This document shows positions 9,352 to 18,325 of a stretch of 64,000 nucleotides of DNA, in pieces (the stretch's first letter is position 1; the number at the start of each line of letters is the position of its first letter). The notes below the pieces were generated by a model. It saw only the letters and a program-made list of their open reading frames with translations, had not been told where the DNA came from and did no database searches. The translations under genes and the position numbers were made by a program. Location: contig JBMHCG010000012.1 of the NCBI GenBank assembly GCA_049890035.1, forward strand, positions 40,887 through 104,886. Reading direction: 5' to 3'. The stretch comes from UBA11891 sp049890035 (GTDB taxonomy: Bacteria > Bacteroidota > Bacteroidia > Flavobacteriales > Flavobacteriaceae).

Positions 9352-10426
9352 AATTATCATATCGGGGGGGGGTACCGGCGGGCATATTTTTCCAGCGCTA
9401 TCCATTGCCGATGCCTTAAAAGAAAAACACAAACAATTAGAGATTCGGTTTGTAGGTGGATATGGTAAGATGGAGATGGAAAAAGTTCCACAAGCAGGCT
9501 ATTCGATTTCTGGTATTTGGATCGATGGATTTCAAAGAAAATGGAGTAAACGAAACCTTATTTTTCCACTAAAACTTCTTGTAAGTTTGATTCAATCCTT
9601 ACTGTATGTGCTGTGGTATCGCCCGCAAATAGTAGTTGGAACGGGGGGATTTGCTAGCGGACCATTGTTATTTATAGCTAGTTTATTGGGTGTTCCTAGT
9701 CTGATTCAAGAACAAAACTCCTATCCGGGGATTACCAATCGTTTGTTAGGTAAATACGTCACTAAAATAGCTGTTTCATATCCTCATATGGAACGTTATT
9801 TTCCATTCAAAAAAATTGTGTTGACAGGGAATCCTACACGGAAAGGAATTGGCAATAAAAAAATCAACCAAAAGAGTGCTAAAGCCTATTTTGGATTGGC
9901 GACGAATAAAAAAACAATCGTCATACTCGGAGGGAGTCTCGGAGCAAAGCGAATCAATGAACTGGTAGCAGAAAAACTGCTCTGGTTTCAATCGCTTGGC
10001 TGGCAATTGATTTGGCAGTGTGGGAAATTGTATTACGATCAATTCCAATCAATGGCTTCCTCCCAGAGTATGGTTTTCCCTTTTGTAAAAGACATGGATC
10101 AACTGTACGCTGCTGCGGATATTTTTATCAGTCGTGCAGGGGCCAGTACCATAGCTGAGTTAACACAAGTGGGAAAACCTGTGATTTTTATTCCCTCACC
10201 CAATGTAGCTGAAGACCATCAGATGAAAAATGCGATGGCTCTGGTTCAGCACAATGCAGCTATTGTCATTGCTGAAACAAAGCTCGAAACAGAATTTGCT
10301 ACCCAGTTTGAAGCCTTGGCAAATGATCCCATTCGCCAGCAGGTTCTGGGACGGAATATGCGCCATCTTTCTTATCCAAATGCTGTGAAAGTGCTTGTAA
10401 ACAACATTGAAAATCTGGTTTCATGA
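9338..10426 (+). CDS. murG: MurG, lipid II synthase (UDP-GlcNAc transferase)
   Basis: 362 residues from a GTG start at 9338 that overlaps the end of ftsW; no ATG fits better. The glycine-rich membrane-side motif GGGTGGH is at residues 10-16, with the GT-B C-terminal UDP-GlcNAc motifs GGSLGA and SRAGASTIAEL. It adds GlcNAc to lipid I at the cytoplasmic face of the inner membrane. The stop overlaps the murC ATG. Confidence 0.96.
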   Translation: MKLNRIIISGGGTGGHIFPALSIADALKEKHKQLEIRFVGGYGKMEMEKVPQAGYSISGIWIDGFQRKWSKRNLIFPLKLLVSLIQSLLYVLWYRPQIVVGTGGFASGPLLFIASLLGVPSLIQEQNSYPGITNRLLGKYVTKIAVSYPHMERYFPFKKIVLTGNPTRKGIGNKKINQKSAKAYFGLATNKKTIVILGGSLGAKRINELVAEKLLWFQSLGWQLIWQCGKLYYDQFQSMASSQSMVFPFVKDMDQLYAAADIFISRAGASTIAELTQVGKPVIFIPSPNVAEDHQMKNAMALVQHNAAIVIAETKLETEFATQFEALANDPIRQQVLGRNMRHLSYPNAVKVLVNNIENLVS

Positions 10427-11748
10427 GCGAAAAGAATTTCTATTTTTTGGGTATTGGTGGCATTGGTACATCTTCGCTTGCCTGTTATTACAAAGAGCGT
10501 GGCTATGGTGTTGCAGGACACGATCGTGTGGCCAGCCCCCTAACGAAGAAACTGGCTGAAAAAGGGATACTGATTCAAGGAAATATTGCCCCGGAGGAAC
10601 TTCCTCAATTTGTATCTCCTAATTCTACCACTGTGGTCGTTAGCGCAGCGATTAAAAAAGATCAGCCACTCTATGATTATTTTGTAAGTCAGGGATACAG
10701 GATTGAAAAACGTGCGCAAACGCTGGCTAGAATTGCCAATGAGAAGAAATGTATTGCTGTTGCAGGCACCCATGGGAAAACATCCACGTTGTCTTATTTA
10801 ACTCATATTTTTGTTACGGCTAAGTACTCTTTTTCAGCTTTTGTGGGGGGCCTACTCCATGGCTATGAAACCAATTATATATCTATGGGGGAAGAGTATA
10901 TTCTGGTCGAGGCCGATGAATATGACCGTTCCTTTTTGGAATTGCACCCCGATCATGCAGCCATAACCAATATTGATCCAGACCATTTGGATGTGTATGG
11001 GAGTCGAGAAGCCTTTCATGCCGCCTTCGGACAGTTTGCTTCTCAAGTCAAAAACCCCCTTGTTTGTGGACCAAAGGTAGCCCTTGAAGGAAAACGCATT
11101 GGTAATAATACATCAGCACACTATCGGTTTCAAAATGCGCGTCCTGAAAAAGCAGGGTATCGCGTAGACATTGATTTGAATGGAGCTATCTGTAGGCATC
11201 AGTATGTTGCCGCTCTGGGTCAGCATAACCTAAGGAATGCAATCACTGCAGCAGCCTTGGCGCATCAAATTGGTTTGCCCATTCCCGCCATTACCAAGGG
11301 CTTGGAAACATTTATGGGGATTCACAGGCGGATGTCCCTTCGTTCCCTGCGCCATGATTTGTTATTGATTGACGACTATGCGCACCACCCAACAGAAATA
11401 AGAGCTGTTTTTGACTGCCTTAAAGAACGATATTCAGGAGCCCACAAAACAGTGATTTTTCAGCCCCATTTGTACAGTAGGACGCGTGACTTTCTAGAGG
11501 GATTTGCACGGGAACTATCCCTATTTGATCGAATTTATATCCTGCCCATTTATCCAGCCCGTGAAGCACCCATTGATGGAATCAATTCTGAAGCCCTTCT
11601 AAAAGCTATTCCACATACCGATAAATACTTGATACCTGCGGACAAAGTACCGGATTGTGTCGAATCCATTCCTTCCGGTGTCGTTGCCCTTTTAGGAGCA
11701 GGTGATATTGGACGAATCTCTGAACAACTGAAAACGACCCCCGTATGA
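10423..11748 (+). CDS. murC: MurC, UDP-N-acetylmuramate:L-alanine ligase
   Basis: 441 residues. It carries an N-terminal Rossmann-type motif (GIGGIGTSS), the Mur-ligase P-loop AGTHGKTST near residues 114-122, EADEYDRSF, and DDYAHHPTE in the C-terminal part, all diagnostic of MurC. It attaches L-alanine, the first residue of the stem peptide. In many bacteria ddl follows murC; here it does not, and ftsQ follows with a four-base overlap. Confidence 0.96.
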   Translation: MSEKNFYFLGIGGIGTSSLACYYKERGYGVAGHDRVASPLTKKLAEKGILIQGNIAPEELPQFVSPNSTTVVVSAAIKKDQPLYDYFVSQGYRIEKRAQTLARIANEKKCIAVAGTHGKTSTLSYLTHIFVTAKYSFSAFVGGLLHGYETNYISMGEEYILVEADEYDRSFLELHPDHAAITNIDPDHLDVYGSREAFHAAFGQFASQVKNPLVCGPKVALEGKRIGNNTSAHYRFQNARPEKAGYRVDIDLNGAICRHQYVAALGQHNLRNAITAAALAHQIGLPIPAITKGLETFMGIHRRMSLRSLRHDLLLIDDYAHHPTEIRAVFDCLKERYSGAHKTVIFQPHLYSRTRDFLEGFARELSLFDRIYILPIYPAREAPIDGINSEALLKAIPHTDKYLIPADKVPDCVESIPSGVVALLGAGDIGRISEQLKTTPV

Positions 11749-12458
11749 GAAAGAAGGAATTGGTACTTTTTGTAAGTGTTTTTGGCGTGGTCGTTGCCCT
11801 TTCGGTTTTTGCCTTTGTTCAGAACAAAGCAAGGCGAATTCAATCGGTTGTTATAGATTTTGAAACCGATACTCCTGTGTTTATGTCAGATACCCTCGTT
11901 AATAAAATGTTGATACAAAAGAAGGTGCTCCATAAAGACCAGTTTAAAGATAGTTTAGATTTGGGTATGCTGGAAACCCTCATTGAAAAAACCCCGGTCG
12001 TTGCGAACACCGAAGCCTTCCTCTATCCCGATGGACGGCTGGGAATACGTATCGAAGAACGCATTCCTGTTTTACAGATTAATAGAGGCCGATTGACCTA
12101 TTTTTTGGATATTGGAGGACAGCCTTTTGAACTGCCTGCCTTTATTGATGAAACACTTCCATCAGCCACAGGTGATTTTGATAAGTCAGAGCACGAAGAC
12201 TTGATCGCACTTGTCAAAACCATGGAACAGGATCCTTTTTTGGGCAAACAGCACTTTCACATCCGAAAAGACAATAAGGGTTACCAGTTGCAATTTTCTG
12301 AAATACAATATCCTGTTCAACTGGGCAAACTCAATAAACTTACAGAAAAAATAAACAAATTAAAGGCATTTCGAGCCTATCAAATCACGCATGAGAGTAG
12401 TCTTGTGCCACAACGAGTCAATCTCGCTTTTGATGGGCAAGTGGTTGTCACAAACTAA
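11745..12458 (+). CDS. ftsQ: FtsQ-like divisome protein
   Basis: 237 residues: a short cytoplasmic tail, one membrane span (about residues 5-23), then a periplasmic POTRA-like region (about 30-105) and a beta-domain. Sequence conservation is weak; the assignment rests on topology and on position between murC and ftsA. It would link FtsL and FtsI to the rest of the division machinery. Confidence 0.85.
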   Translation: MRKKELVLFVSVFGVVVALSVFAFVQNKARRIQSVVIDFETDTPVFMSDTLVNKMLIQKKVLHKDQFKDSLDLGMLETLIEKTPVVANTEAFLYPDGRLGIRIEERIPVLQINRGRLTYFLDIGGQPFELPAFIDETLPSATGDFDKSEHEDLIALVKTMEQDPFLGKQHFHIRKDNKGYQLQFSEIQYPVQLGKLNKLTEKINKLKAFRAYQITHESSLVPQRVNLAFDGQVVVTN

Positions 12459-12465
12459 ATAGTCT

Positions 12466-13782
12466 ATGCAAAACAAAAATATTTCTGTCGGACTGGATAT
12501 TGGTACTACCAAAATAGTCGCCATGGTGGGGCGTGAAAATGAATTTGGTAAAGTGGAGATTTTGGGTGTTGGAAAGTCCAAAAGCCTTGGGGTACATCGT
12601 GGTGTTGTCAACAACATTACCCAAACAATCCAATCCATTCAACAAGCCGTTGAAGAAGCCAAGACCAACTCGGGCGAAGTGATAGAAGACGTCGTCGTTG
12701 GTATTGCTGGGCAACACATTCGGAGTTTGCAACACAGTGATTATATAACGCGTGGCAATCCCGAAAAAGTGATCGATCAAGACGATATCGATGCCTTGAT
12801 TCAACAAGTTCACAAATTGGTCATGCTTCCCGGTGAAGAAATCATTCATGTATTGCCCCAGGAATACAAAGTAGACGGTCAAGCAGAGATAAAAGAACCC
12901 ATTGGTATGTATGGCGGGCGCCTGGAGGCCAACTTTCACGTCGTGGTCGGACAAGTTCACTCTATTAAGAATATTGGGCGCTGTGTCGTAAGTGCTAACT
13001 TAAAGTTGGCTAATATTACATTGGAACCCTTAGCATCCTCAGATGCAGTATTGACACAAGAGGAGAAAGAAGCTGGCGTAGCTCTGATTGATATAGGAGG
13101 TGGAACAACCGATTTAGCCATTTTTAAAGATGGTATCATCCGTCATACAGCAGTCATACCTTTTGGTGGCAATATCATAACGGAGGATATCAAAGAAGGC
13201 TGTTCTATCATTGAAAAGCAAGCTGAATTGTTAAAGGTGAAATTTGGATCGGCTTGGCCCGGTGAAAACCGAGATACTGAAATTGTTTCAATCCCTGGCT
13301 TACGTGGACGTGATCCCAAAGAAATTTCGCTAAAGACCCTTTCGAAAATTATCAATGCGCGGGTTGTAGAAATAATCGAACAGGTGTTTTTAGAAATTAA
13401 AAATTACGGCCATACAGTACAGAAAAAAAAGCTCATCGCTGGTATTGTATTAACTGGTGGAGGGAGTCAACTGAAACACCTAAAACAATTGGTTGAATAC
13501 ATTACAGGGATGGATACCCGTATTGGTTTTCCGGGAGAACACCTTGCCGGAGAAACCTCCACAACAAATACCAGCCCCATGTTTGCAACGGCCGTGGGCT
13601 TGTTAATGAAAGCTTTGGAGAATCCATCCGAAACAGAAGAATCCGATCCAACACTTGAAATCCCAGAAGCGTCAGAAGCCAATGAAAACGAATCGAACCC
13701 CCGACTTGAGTTGAATACAGAACGGAAGACCATCATTGAACGATTTGGAGATCGCTTAAAAGAATTTTTAGATAACGCTTAA
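12466..13782 (+). CDS. ftsA: FtsA, actin-like membrane anchor of the Z ring
   Basis: 438 residues. The actin-fold nucleotide motifs are present: VGLDIGTTKIVAMVG at the N-terminus, DIGGGTTDLAIF in the middle, and GIVLTGGGSQLK in the C-terminal half. The last 16 residues (IIERFGDRLKEFLDNA) form a probable amphipathic helix, the usual FtsA membrane-targeting sequence. It is preceded by a flexible acidic linker (about 380-415). It tethers FtsZ to the membrane. ftsZ follows after 14 bases. Confidence 0.96.
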   Translation: MQNKNISVGLDIGTTKIVAMVGRENEFGKVEILGVGKSKSLGVHRGVVNNITQTIQSIQQAVEEAKTNSGEVIEDVVVGIAGQHIRSLQHSDYITRGNPEKVIDQDDIDALIQQVHKLVMLPGEEIIHVLPQEYKVDGQAEIKEPIGMYGGRLEANFHVVVGQVHSIKNIGRCVVSANLKLANITLEPLASSDAVLTQEEKEAGVALIDIGGGTTDLAIFKDGIIRHTAVIPFGGNIITEDIKEGCSIIEKQAELLKVKFGSAWPGENRDTEIVSIPGLRGRDPKEISLKTLSKIINARVVEIIEQVFLEIKNYGHTVQKKKLIAGIVLTGGGSQLKHLKQLVEYITGMDTRIGFPGEHLAGETSTTNTSPMFATAVGLLMKALENPSETEESDPTLEIPEASEANENESNPRLELNTERKTIIERFGDRLKEFLDNA

Positions 13783-13796
13783 ACCATAACCCAACT

Positions 13797-15659
13797 ATGC
13801 ACCCAGAAAATAAAGATCAATTCAGTTTCGATTTACCCAAAAATAAAAGCAATGTCATTAAGGTTATCGGTGTTGGTGGCGGGGGTAGTAACGCCATCAA
13901 TTATATGTTTCAACAAGGCATCAAAGGAGTAGATTTTGTTGTTAGTAATACAGATGCCCAAGCTTTAAGTGAGAGTGCGGTTCCCATCAAAATACAGTTG
14001 GGTGCAACACTGACAGAGGGACTTGGAGCAGGAGCCAATCCTCAGATTGGAGCTTCTGCAGCAAAGGAAAGTGTAGAGGATTTACAGACCTTATTGAATA
14101 CTCAGACAAAGATGGTTTTCATCACAGCTGGGATGGGTGGTGGAACAGGTACTGGAGCCGCACCCATCATAGCACAGATGGCCAAAGATTTGGATATACT
14201 CACAGTAGGGATTGTAACCATGCCTTTTCAGTTTGAAGGAAAATTGCGCTTGGAACAAGCACAAATGGGTCTTGACAATATGAAAGCAGCAGTAGATTCC
14301 TTAATTGTTATTAATAACAACAAACTTCGTGAAGTTTATGGAAACCTTGGTTTTAAAGCGGGTTTTGCCAAGGCAGATGAAGTATTGGCTACAGCTGCTC
14401 GTGGGATTGCAGAAGTAATTACACATCATTATACCCAAAATATTGATTTAAAAGATGCCAAAACAGTTCTAACCAATAGTGGTACAGCCATAATGGGATC
14501 GGGAGAGGCCAATGGGGCCAATCGTGCTCAAGACGCTATCGTGAAAGCCTTGGATTCCCCTTTGTTAAATGATAACAAGATAACAGGTTGTAGAAATGTA
14601 CTGTTATTAATTGTTTCGGGAACGGAAGAAATTACCATTGATGAAATCGGAGAGATCAACGATTTTATTCAATCGGAAGCGGGAAACAACGCCAATATTA
14701 TTATGGGAGTAGGAGAAGATCCTTCGTTGAGTAGTTCTATTGCTGTAACAATTATTGCTACTGGTTTTGCAGCCGATCAACAACATGAAATTGTCAATGC
14801 AGAGGCTAAAAAAATCATCCATAATTTAGAAGACGATCAAAAGATGGAGCACCAGTTGATGGAGGTGACACCAGAATCCTCTTTTTCTCCAGTTTCAGAA
14901 AGTCCGTCTACCGATGCAGTTATTGTTCATCAACTCGAGGAAGCGGAAGAAGAAGCCCACGAAGAGAGCTTACTGGATATCGTCGTGAACGATTATGAAG
15001 AAGTGGTGCCAGATATTGATAATACATTAGTTCGAGATTTGGAGGTTATCTATGAATGGATCCAACCAGAAAAGGAGGATGGTGCCGCGACTATCGAAGA
15101 AGAAACAGAATTTGTGTTCAATGATGTCGGAGTAGATGTTCGAGAAATTGAGGTGGTTGCCCCAGAAATAGTATTGCCTACAGCCAATCAATTCAGTTTG
15201 GATTTTGATATGACACTTGATAAAAAAAGTACGGCTAAGGTTGGCTCAGACGCTTCACAACAGCAGGAAGAAGTCATTAAATATACTTTAGAAGAAGAGT
15301 CAAGTGAGCCCCCTTCGTTAGCAGATGAAACAAGCATTGAATTAGTAGAAAAAGAACAGCTGACTCCTTCAATAGCAAATGAAGAATCTGCCAGTCCCTT
15401 TGATCAGTCAATAAAACATACGGTACAGTCCGAGAACAAAAAACGCAAAGAACAACTCAAGCAATTCAATTATGCCTTTAAAAACAGTATGCATCGAATT
15501 GAAGAACTTGAGCGACAACCCGCCTATAAAAGATTGGGTGTTGATTTGGATGAGGATAGTCAGAACACAACAGGTTCTCGGTTGAGCCTCGATACGGATA
15601 GTAACGATCAAATTCAGTTGCGATCCAATAATTCATTTCTACACGATAATGTCGATTAA
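13797..15659 (+). CDS. ftsZ: FtsZ, tubulin-like division GTPase with long acidic tail
   Basis: 620 residues, far longer than the roughly 380-400 of model FtsZ. The GTPase core spans about residues 20-330, with GVGGGGSNA (25-33) and the tubulin signature GGGTGTG (114-120). The remaining 290 or so residues are a linker very rich in Glu, Asp, Ser and Thr. Near the end come a basic/aromatic block (RQPAYKRLGVDLDED) and a terminal peptide NNSFLHDNVD, which likely serves as the FtsA-binding tail in place of the E. coli-type end. A long extension is usual in Flavobacteriia as far as I recall. Confidence 0.97.
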   Translation: MHPENKDQFSFDLPKNKSNVIKVIGVGGGGSNAINYMFQQGIKGVDFVVSNTDAQALSESAVPIKIQLGATLTEGLGAGANPQIGASAAKESVEDLQTLLNTQTKMVFITAGMGGGTGTGAAPIIAQMAKDLDILTVGIVTMPFQFEGKLRLEQAQMGLDNMKAAVDSLIVINNNKLREVYGNLGFKAGFAKADEVLATAARGIAEVITHHYTQNIDLKDAKTVLTNSGTAIMGSGEANGANRAQDAIVKALDSPLLNDNKITGCRNVLLLIVSGTEEITIDEIGEINDFIQSEAGNNANIIMGVGEDPSLSSSIAVTIIATGFAADQQHEIVNAEAKKIIHNLEDDQKMEHQLMEVTPESSFSPVSESPSTDAVIVHQLEEAEEEAHEESLLDIVVNDYEEVVPDIDNTLVRDLEVIYEWIQPEKEDGAATIEEETEFVFNDVGVDVREIEVVAPEIVLPTANQFSLDFDMTLDKKSTAKVGSDASQQQEEVIKYTLEEESSEPPSLADETSIELVEKEQLTPSIANEESASPFDQSIKHTVQSENKKRKEQLKQFNYAFKNSMHRIEELERQPAYKRLGVDLDEDSQNTTGSRLSLDTDSNDQIQLRSNNSFLHDNVD

Positions 15660-15668
15660 ATAAAGAAT

Positions 15669-16121
15669 ATGACTTTGCATGAACAAATTACCACGGCTCT
15701 AAAAGATGCAATGAAGGCCAAAGACAGCCTTAGGCTTGAAGCCCTACGTGCCGTAAAGTCGGCCCTACTTTTAGAACAAACTTCTGGAAATTCTCAAGGC
15801 GAGTTAAACGAAGCGCAAGAAATAAAGTTGTTGCAAAAACTCGTCAAACAGCGCAAAGAAAGTGCAGCTATTTTTAGGGAACAAAATCGGGTAGACTTGG
15901 CTGAACCTGAAGAAGCACAAGCAGCCGTTATACAATCCTTCTTGCCCGAACAACTATCCGAGTCGGAAATAGCCACTGTCATAACTGAAATTATTACCAC
16001 TCTGGGTGCATCTGGGATGCAAGATATGGGAAAAGTGATGAGACAGGCCAGCAAGCAATTGGCTGGGAAAGCTGACGGAAAAACCATATCTACCTTAGTG
16101 AAGCAGCAGTTATCTTCTTAA
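15669..16121 (+). CDS. GatB/YqeY domain protein
   Basis: 150 residues, the full length of a free-standing YqeY protein. It is a helical protein related to the tail domain of the tRNA-dependent amidotransferase subunit GatB. The ending AGKADGKTISTLVKQQL matches the conserved C-terminal helix of the family. The N-terminal part (LKDAMKAKDSLRLEALRAVKSAL) is also typical. Molecular function is unsettled; a role near tRNA is an inference from the domain. It lies 9 bases after ftsZ and is probably the last gene of the dcw transcript. Confidence 0.93.
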   Translation: MTLHEQITTALKDAMKAKDSLRLEALRAVKSALLLEQTSGNSQGELNEAQEIKLLQKLVKQRKESAAIFREQNRVDLAEPEEAQAAVIQSFLPEQLSESEIATVITEIITTLGASGMQDMGKVMRQASKQLAGKADGKTISTLVKQQLSS

Positions 16122-16417
16122 ATATCTTCTGTCAGCCATGTTACTGCATAAGAATTCTCGTCCTATTGCCAGATCTTTTGAAGTAGGGTAAGCAGATCAA
16201 ATGACTTTATTGGATTCTCTCTAATTCAGTTTGAGACACTTTTACCACTGAACATCGATTATCAATAATTTGTCTTCGTTTCTGTACACTTTACACGCTC
16301 CTTATGAAAAGAATTTCAAAACGGATTCCCGTAATAGAAATCCACTTGGAAAAAAACACATTCTTATTTACGGTGTATGATTATTTTGTAAGTTGTAGAT
16401 GCAAACGAAACTATATT
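16122..16417. other. intergenic region after the dcw operon
   Basis: 296 bases between yqeY and the globin gene. I see no convincing hairpin terminator and no tRNA. The region is AT-rich with several stop codons in every frame. An in-frame ATG at 16304 would extend the globin by 38 residues, but those residues do not look like a globin or a signal peptide. Confidence 0.5.
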
Positions 16418-16810
16418 ATGAATTCAAATCAACTCATTCAACAGAGTTTTTCGATTGTTGAGAAGAATAAGACACAATTTATTGAAGATTTTTATTCGGA
16501 TTTATTTGAAATGGCTCCCGAAGTTCAATATCTATTTACAAATACAACAAAAGAAAAACAAGGTGAGAAACTGTATAATGCTTTGGTAATTCTTGTAGAG
16601 AACATTGCCTCCCCAGAGGTTATTGTTGAGATGCTAGAACCTTTGGGTCAGGATCACATTGGGTATGGAACACAACCGCATCATTACAAACTAGTAGGGG
16701 AATGCCTGATAAATTCAATAAAAAAATTGAATGGAGATGCATGGAGTTCCGAGGCCGAAAAGGCGTGGTTGGAGACCTATCAAGTTGTTGCAAATATTAT
16801 GATTGGATAA
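16418..16810 (+). CDS. single-domain globin (bacterial haemoglobin)
   Basis: 130 residues from the ATG at 16418. Compared from memory with Vitreoscilla haemoglobin, the key positions are all present: B10 Tyr at 26 (in FYSDLF), CD1 Phe at 40 (in YLF), a Gln at 48 at the distal E7 position, and the proximal F8 His at 80 (in QDHIGYG), followed by the HHYKLVG block. It should bind haem, oxygen or nitric oxide in the cytoplasm. There is no reductase domain. It is 6 bases upstream of a membrane pentapeptide-repeat gene, so the two are probably co-transcribed. Confidence 0.88.
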   Translation: MNSNQLIQQSFSIVEKNKTQFIEDFYSDLFEMAPEVQYLFTNTTKEKQGEKLYNALVILVENIASPEVIVEMLEPLGQDHIGYGTQPHHYKLVGECLINSIKKLNGDAWSSEAEKAWLETYQVVANIMIG

Positions 16811-16816
16811 ATCCAA

Positions 16817-17689
16817 ATGAAAAAGATTGATCAGAAGATAGCAGCCAAAACTCGCAAGGAATTGGAGGAAACTAAAAAAATTCAATCTCCTGAAGGCGAC
16901 CCCAAAGTATCCGCACTGCTTACCAAACAACAACGGATCAAAAAAAATAGGGATGCAACCAAATTTGAAAAGTGGTTTTGGAGTCAATCCATATTAAAAA
17001 TTGGTTTCCTAGTAACATTCATTTTTTATGTATTAACATTTACCTCTACAAAATACCCTTTTCTTGGACTGATTCTTAATTCCTTAGAGCCGTTAGGTGT
17101 CCTGCTTGCTGTTTTGATTTTCATTCGAGAGACACCTGAACGTAGAAAGCAATTCCATTACCAAGCACTCTCCACTATTGACCGTGCAGCAGGAATACGA
17201 AATAGTAAAGCCCGAATTATTGCGCTTCAAGATCTTGTTGATCAAGGAATAAACCTCGATGAGCTTGATTTGGGAAATGCCAATCTGGAGGAAATTGAAT
17301 TGAATGGGGTGGAAATTAAAAATGGAAACTTTATGGGTTCCAATCTTAAAAAAGCCGAAATGCACCTAGCCAACCTACAAAAGGGAAATTTCAAAAATAC
17401 GCAAGGGCATAGCTTTAAGATTCGTTTTGGAAATCTCAGTTTTTCTGATTTTACCAATAGCAACTTTAGTAATGCTGATTTTAGCAGCGCCAACCTAATG
17501 TTTGCCAATTTTAATCAAACCAAACTGAGTGGTGCTAAGTTTATTAATGCCAAACTAAAAGGGGCTAAGTTTACCGATGCCTTTTTGAGTGGTGCCGATT
17601 TTACAGGGGCTGATGTCAATATGGATGCCTTGAAAAAGGCAAATTTAATTAATGTAATCCTGCCAGATGGAACGCTTTTCAAAGAATGA
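16817..17689 (+). CDS. membrane-anchored pentapeptide-repeat protein
   Basis: 290 residues. A charged N-terminal stretch (about 1-50, Lys/Glu-rich) is followed by two probable membrane spans (about 57-73 and 84-102). A linker with ARIIALQDLVDQGINLDELDL leads into tandem A(D/N)LXX-type pentapeptide repeats from about residue 140 to the end (ANLEEI, SNFSNADFSSANLMFANF, AKLKGAKF, ADFTGADV). Such repeats fold into a right-handed beta helix. No enzymatic motif is visible, and function is unknown; some soluble family members mimic DNA, but the membrane anchor makes that unlikely here. It lies directly downstream of the globin. Confidence 0.9.
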   Translation: MKKIDQKIAAKTRKELEETKKIQSPEGDPKVSALLTKQQRIKKNRDATKFEKWFWSQSILKIGFLVTFIFYVLTFTSTKYPFLGLILNSLEPLGVLLAVLIFIRETPERRKQFHYQALSTIDRAAGIRNSKARIIALQDLVDQGINLDELDLGNANLEEIELNGVEIKNGNFMGSNLKKAEMHLANLQKGNFKNTQGHSFKIRFGNLSFSDFTNSNFSNADFSSANLMFANFNQTKLSGAKFINAKLKGAKFTDAFLSGADFTGADVNMDALKKANLINVILPDGTLFKE

Positions 17690-17839
17690 GGGATAACCAT
17701 TAGCTGTTATTGAAAATTGAAACCAATATGAAAAAAGGCTTACAGAAGATTTGCATCCTTTGTATGCATTTAATCAATACGGAGGTAATGAGAATTGATG
17801 CATTTTCAAATGAACATCATATTATTTAAATCAATAAAA

Positions 17840-18325
17840 ATGAAACAGTTTACATGGGTTGTTATTTTCGTTAGTACGCTCACCTGTTCGATGGCTCAGG
17901 GACAGTATACCCCCAAAGAAGAAGGACTTAAAATCCTAAATATGGTGAGAAGAAATTATAATTTACCGCCTCTACGAGTCAATAGAGAATTGTCCGAATA
18001 TGCGATGAAAAAAGCCATTCAACAAGTAAATGGTGATTCCAATGAGATCATTATCTCACGGGATCGTGTCGGACTTTTATTTACTAAAGAAGAAAATGCC
18101 AGTAAAGAAGACCTCAGGTATCCGTATCGCTATGCAGCTGCCGTGATTGACTTTATTGATATTGATTGCGATAAAGTGGAAAAATATGATTTGTTCAATC
18201 AAGTTATTGATGAAAAGTCACGTGAAGTAGGTATGGCAGAATATGTAGATGGTACCACCCAATGTATTGTTTTTGTTTTTGACAACTATGTCTACAATAT
18301 AGAAACGGATATTGAGAGCAAGTAA
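17840..18325 (+). CDS. secreted CAP/SCP-like protein
   Basis: 161 residues from the ATG at 17840, chosen because it opens a clean signal peptide (MKQFTWVVIFVSTLTCSMAQG, cut near residue 20). The mature part begins with ILNMVRRNYNLPPLRVNRELSEYAMKKA. This resembles the first helix of the CAP superfamily (N-x-x-R...LPPL..N..L...A), although the later His/Glu cavity residues are not obvious. I call it CAP-like with moderate confidence. Its stop codon abuts the ATG of the next gene with no gap, so the pair is co-translated. Confidence 0.6.
   Translation: MKQFTWVVIFVSTLTCSMAQGQYTPKEEGLKILNMVRRNYNLPPLRVNRELSEYAMKKAIQQVNGDSNEIIISRDRVGLLFTKEENASKEDLRYPYRYAAAVIDFIDIDCDKVEKYDLFNQVIDEKSREVGMAEYVDGTTQCIVFVFDNYVYNIETDIESK

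Noticed and set aside
12448..12960. 170-codon open frame antisense to ftsA
   Set aside because: It lies wholly within the strongly conserved ftsA gene on the opposite strand, starts without a promoter or recognisable signal, and encodes no known motif; it is a coding shadow.
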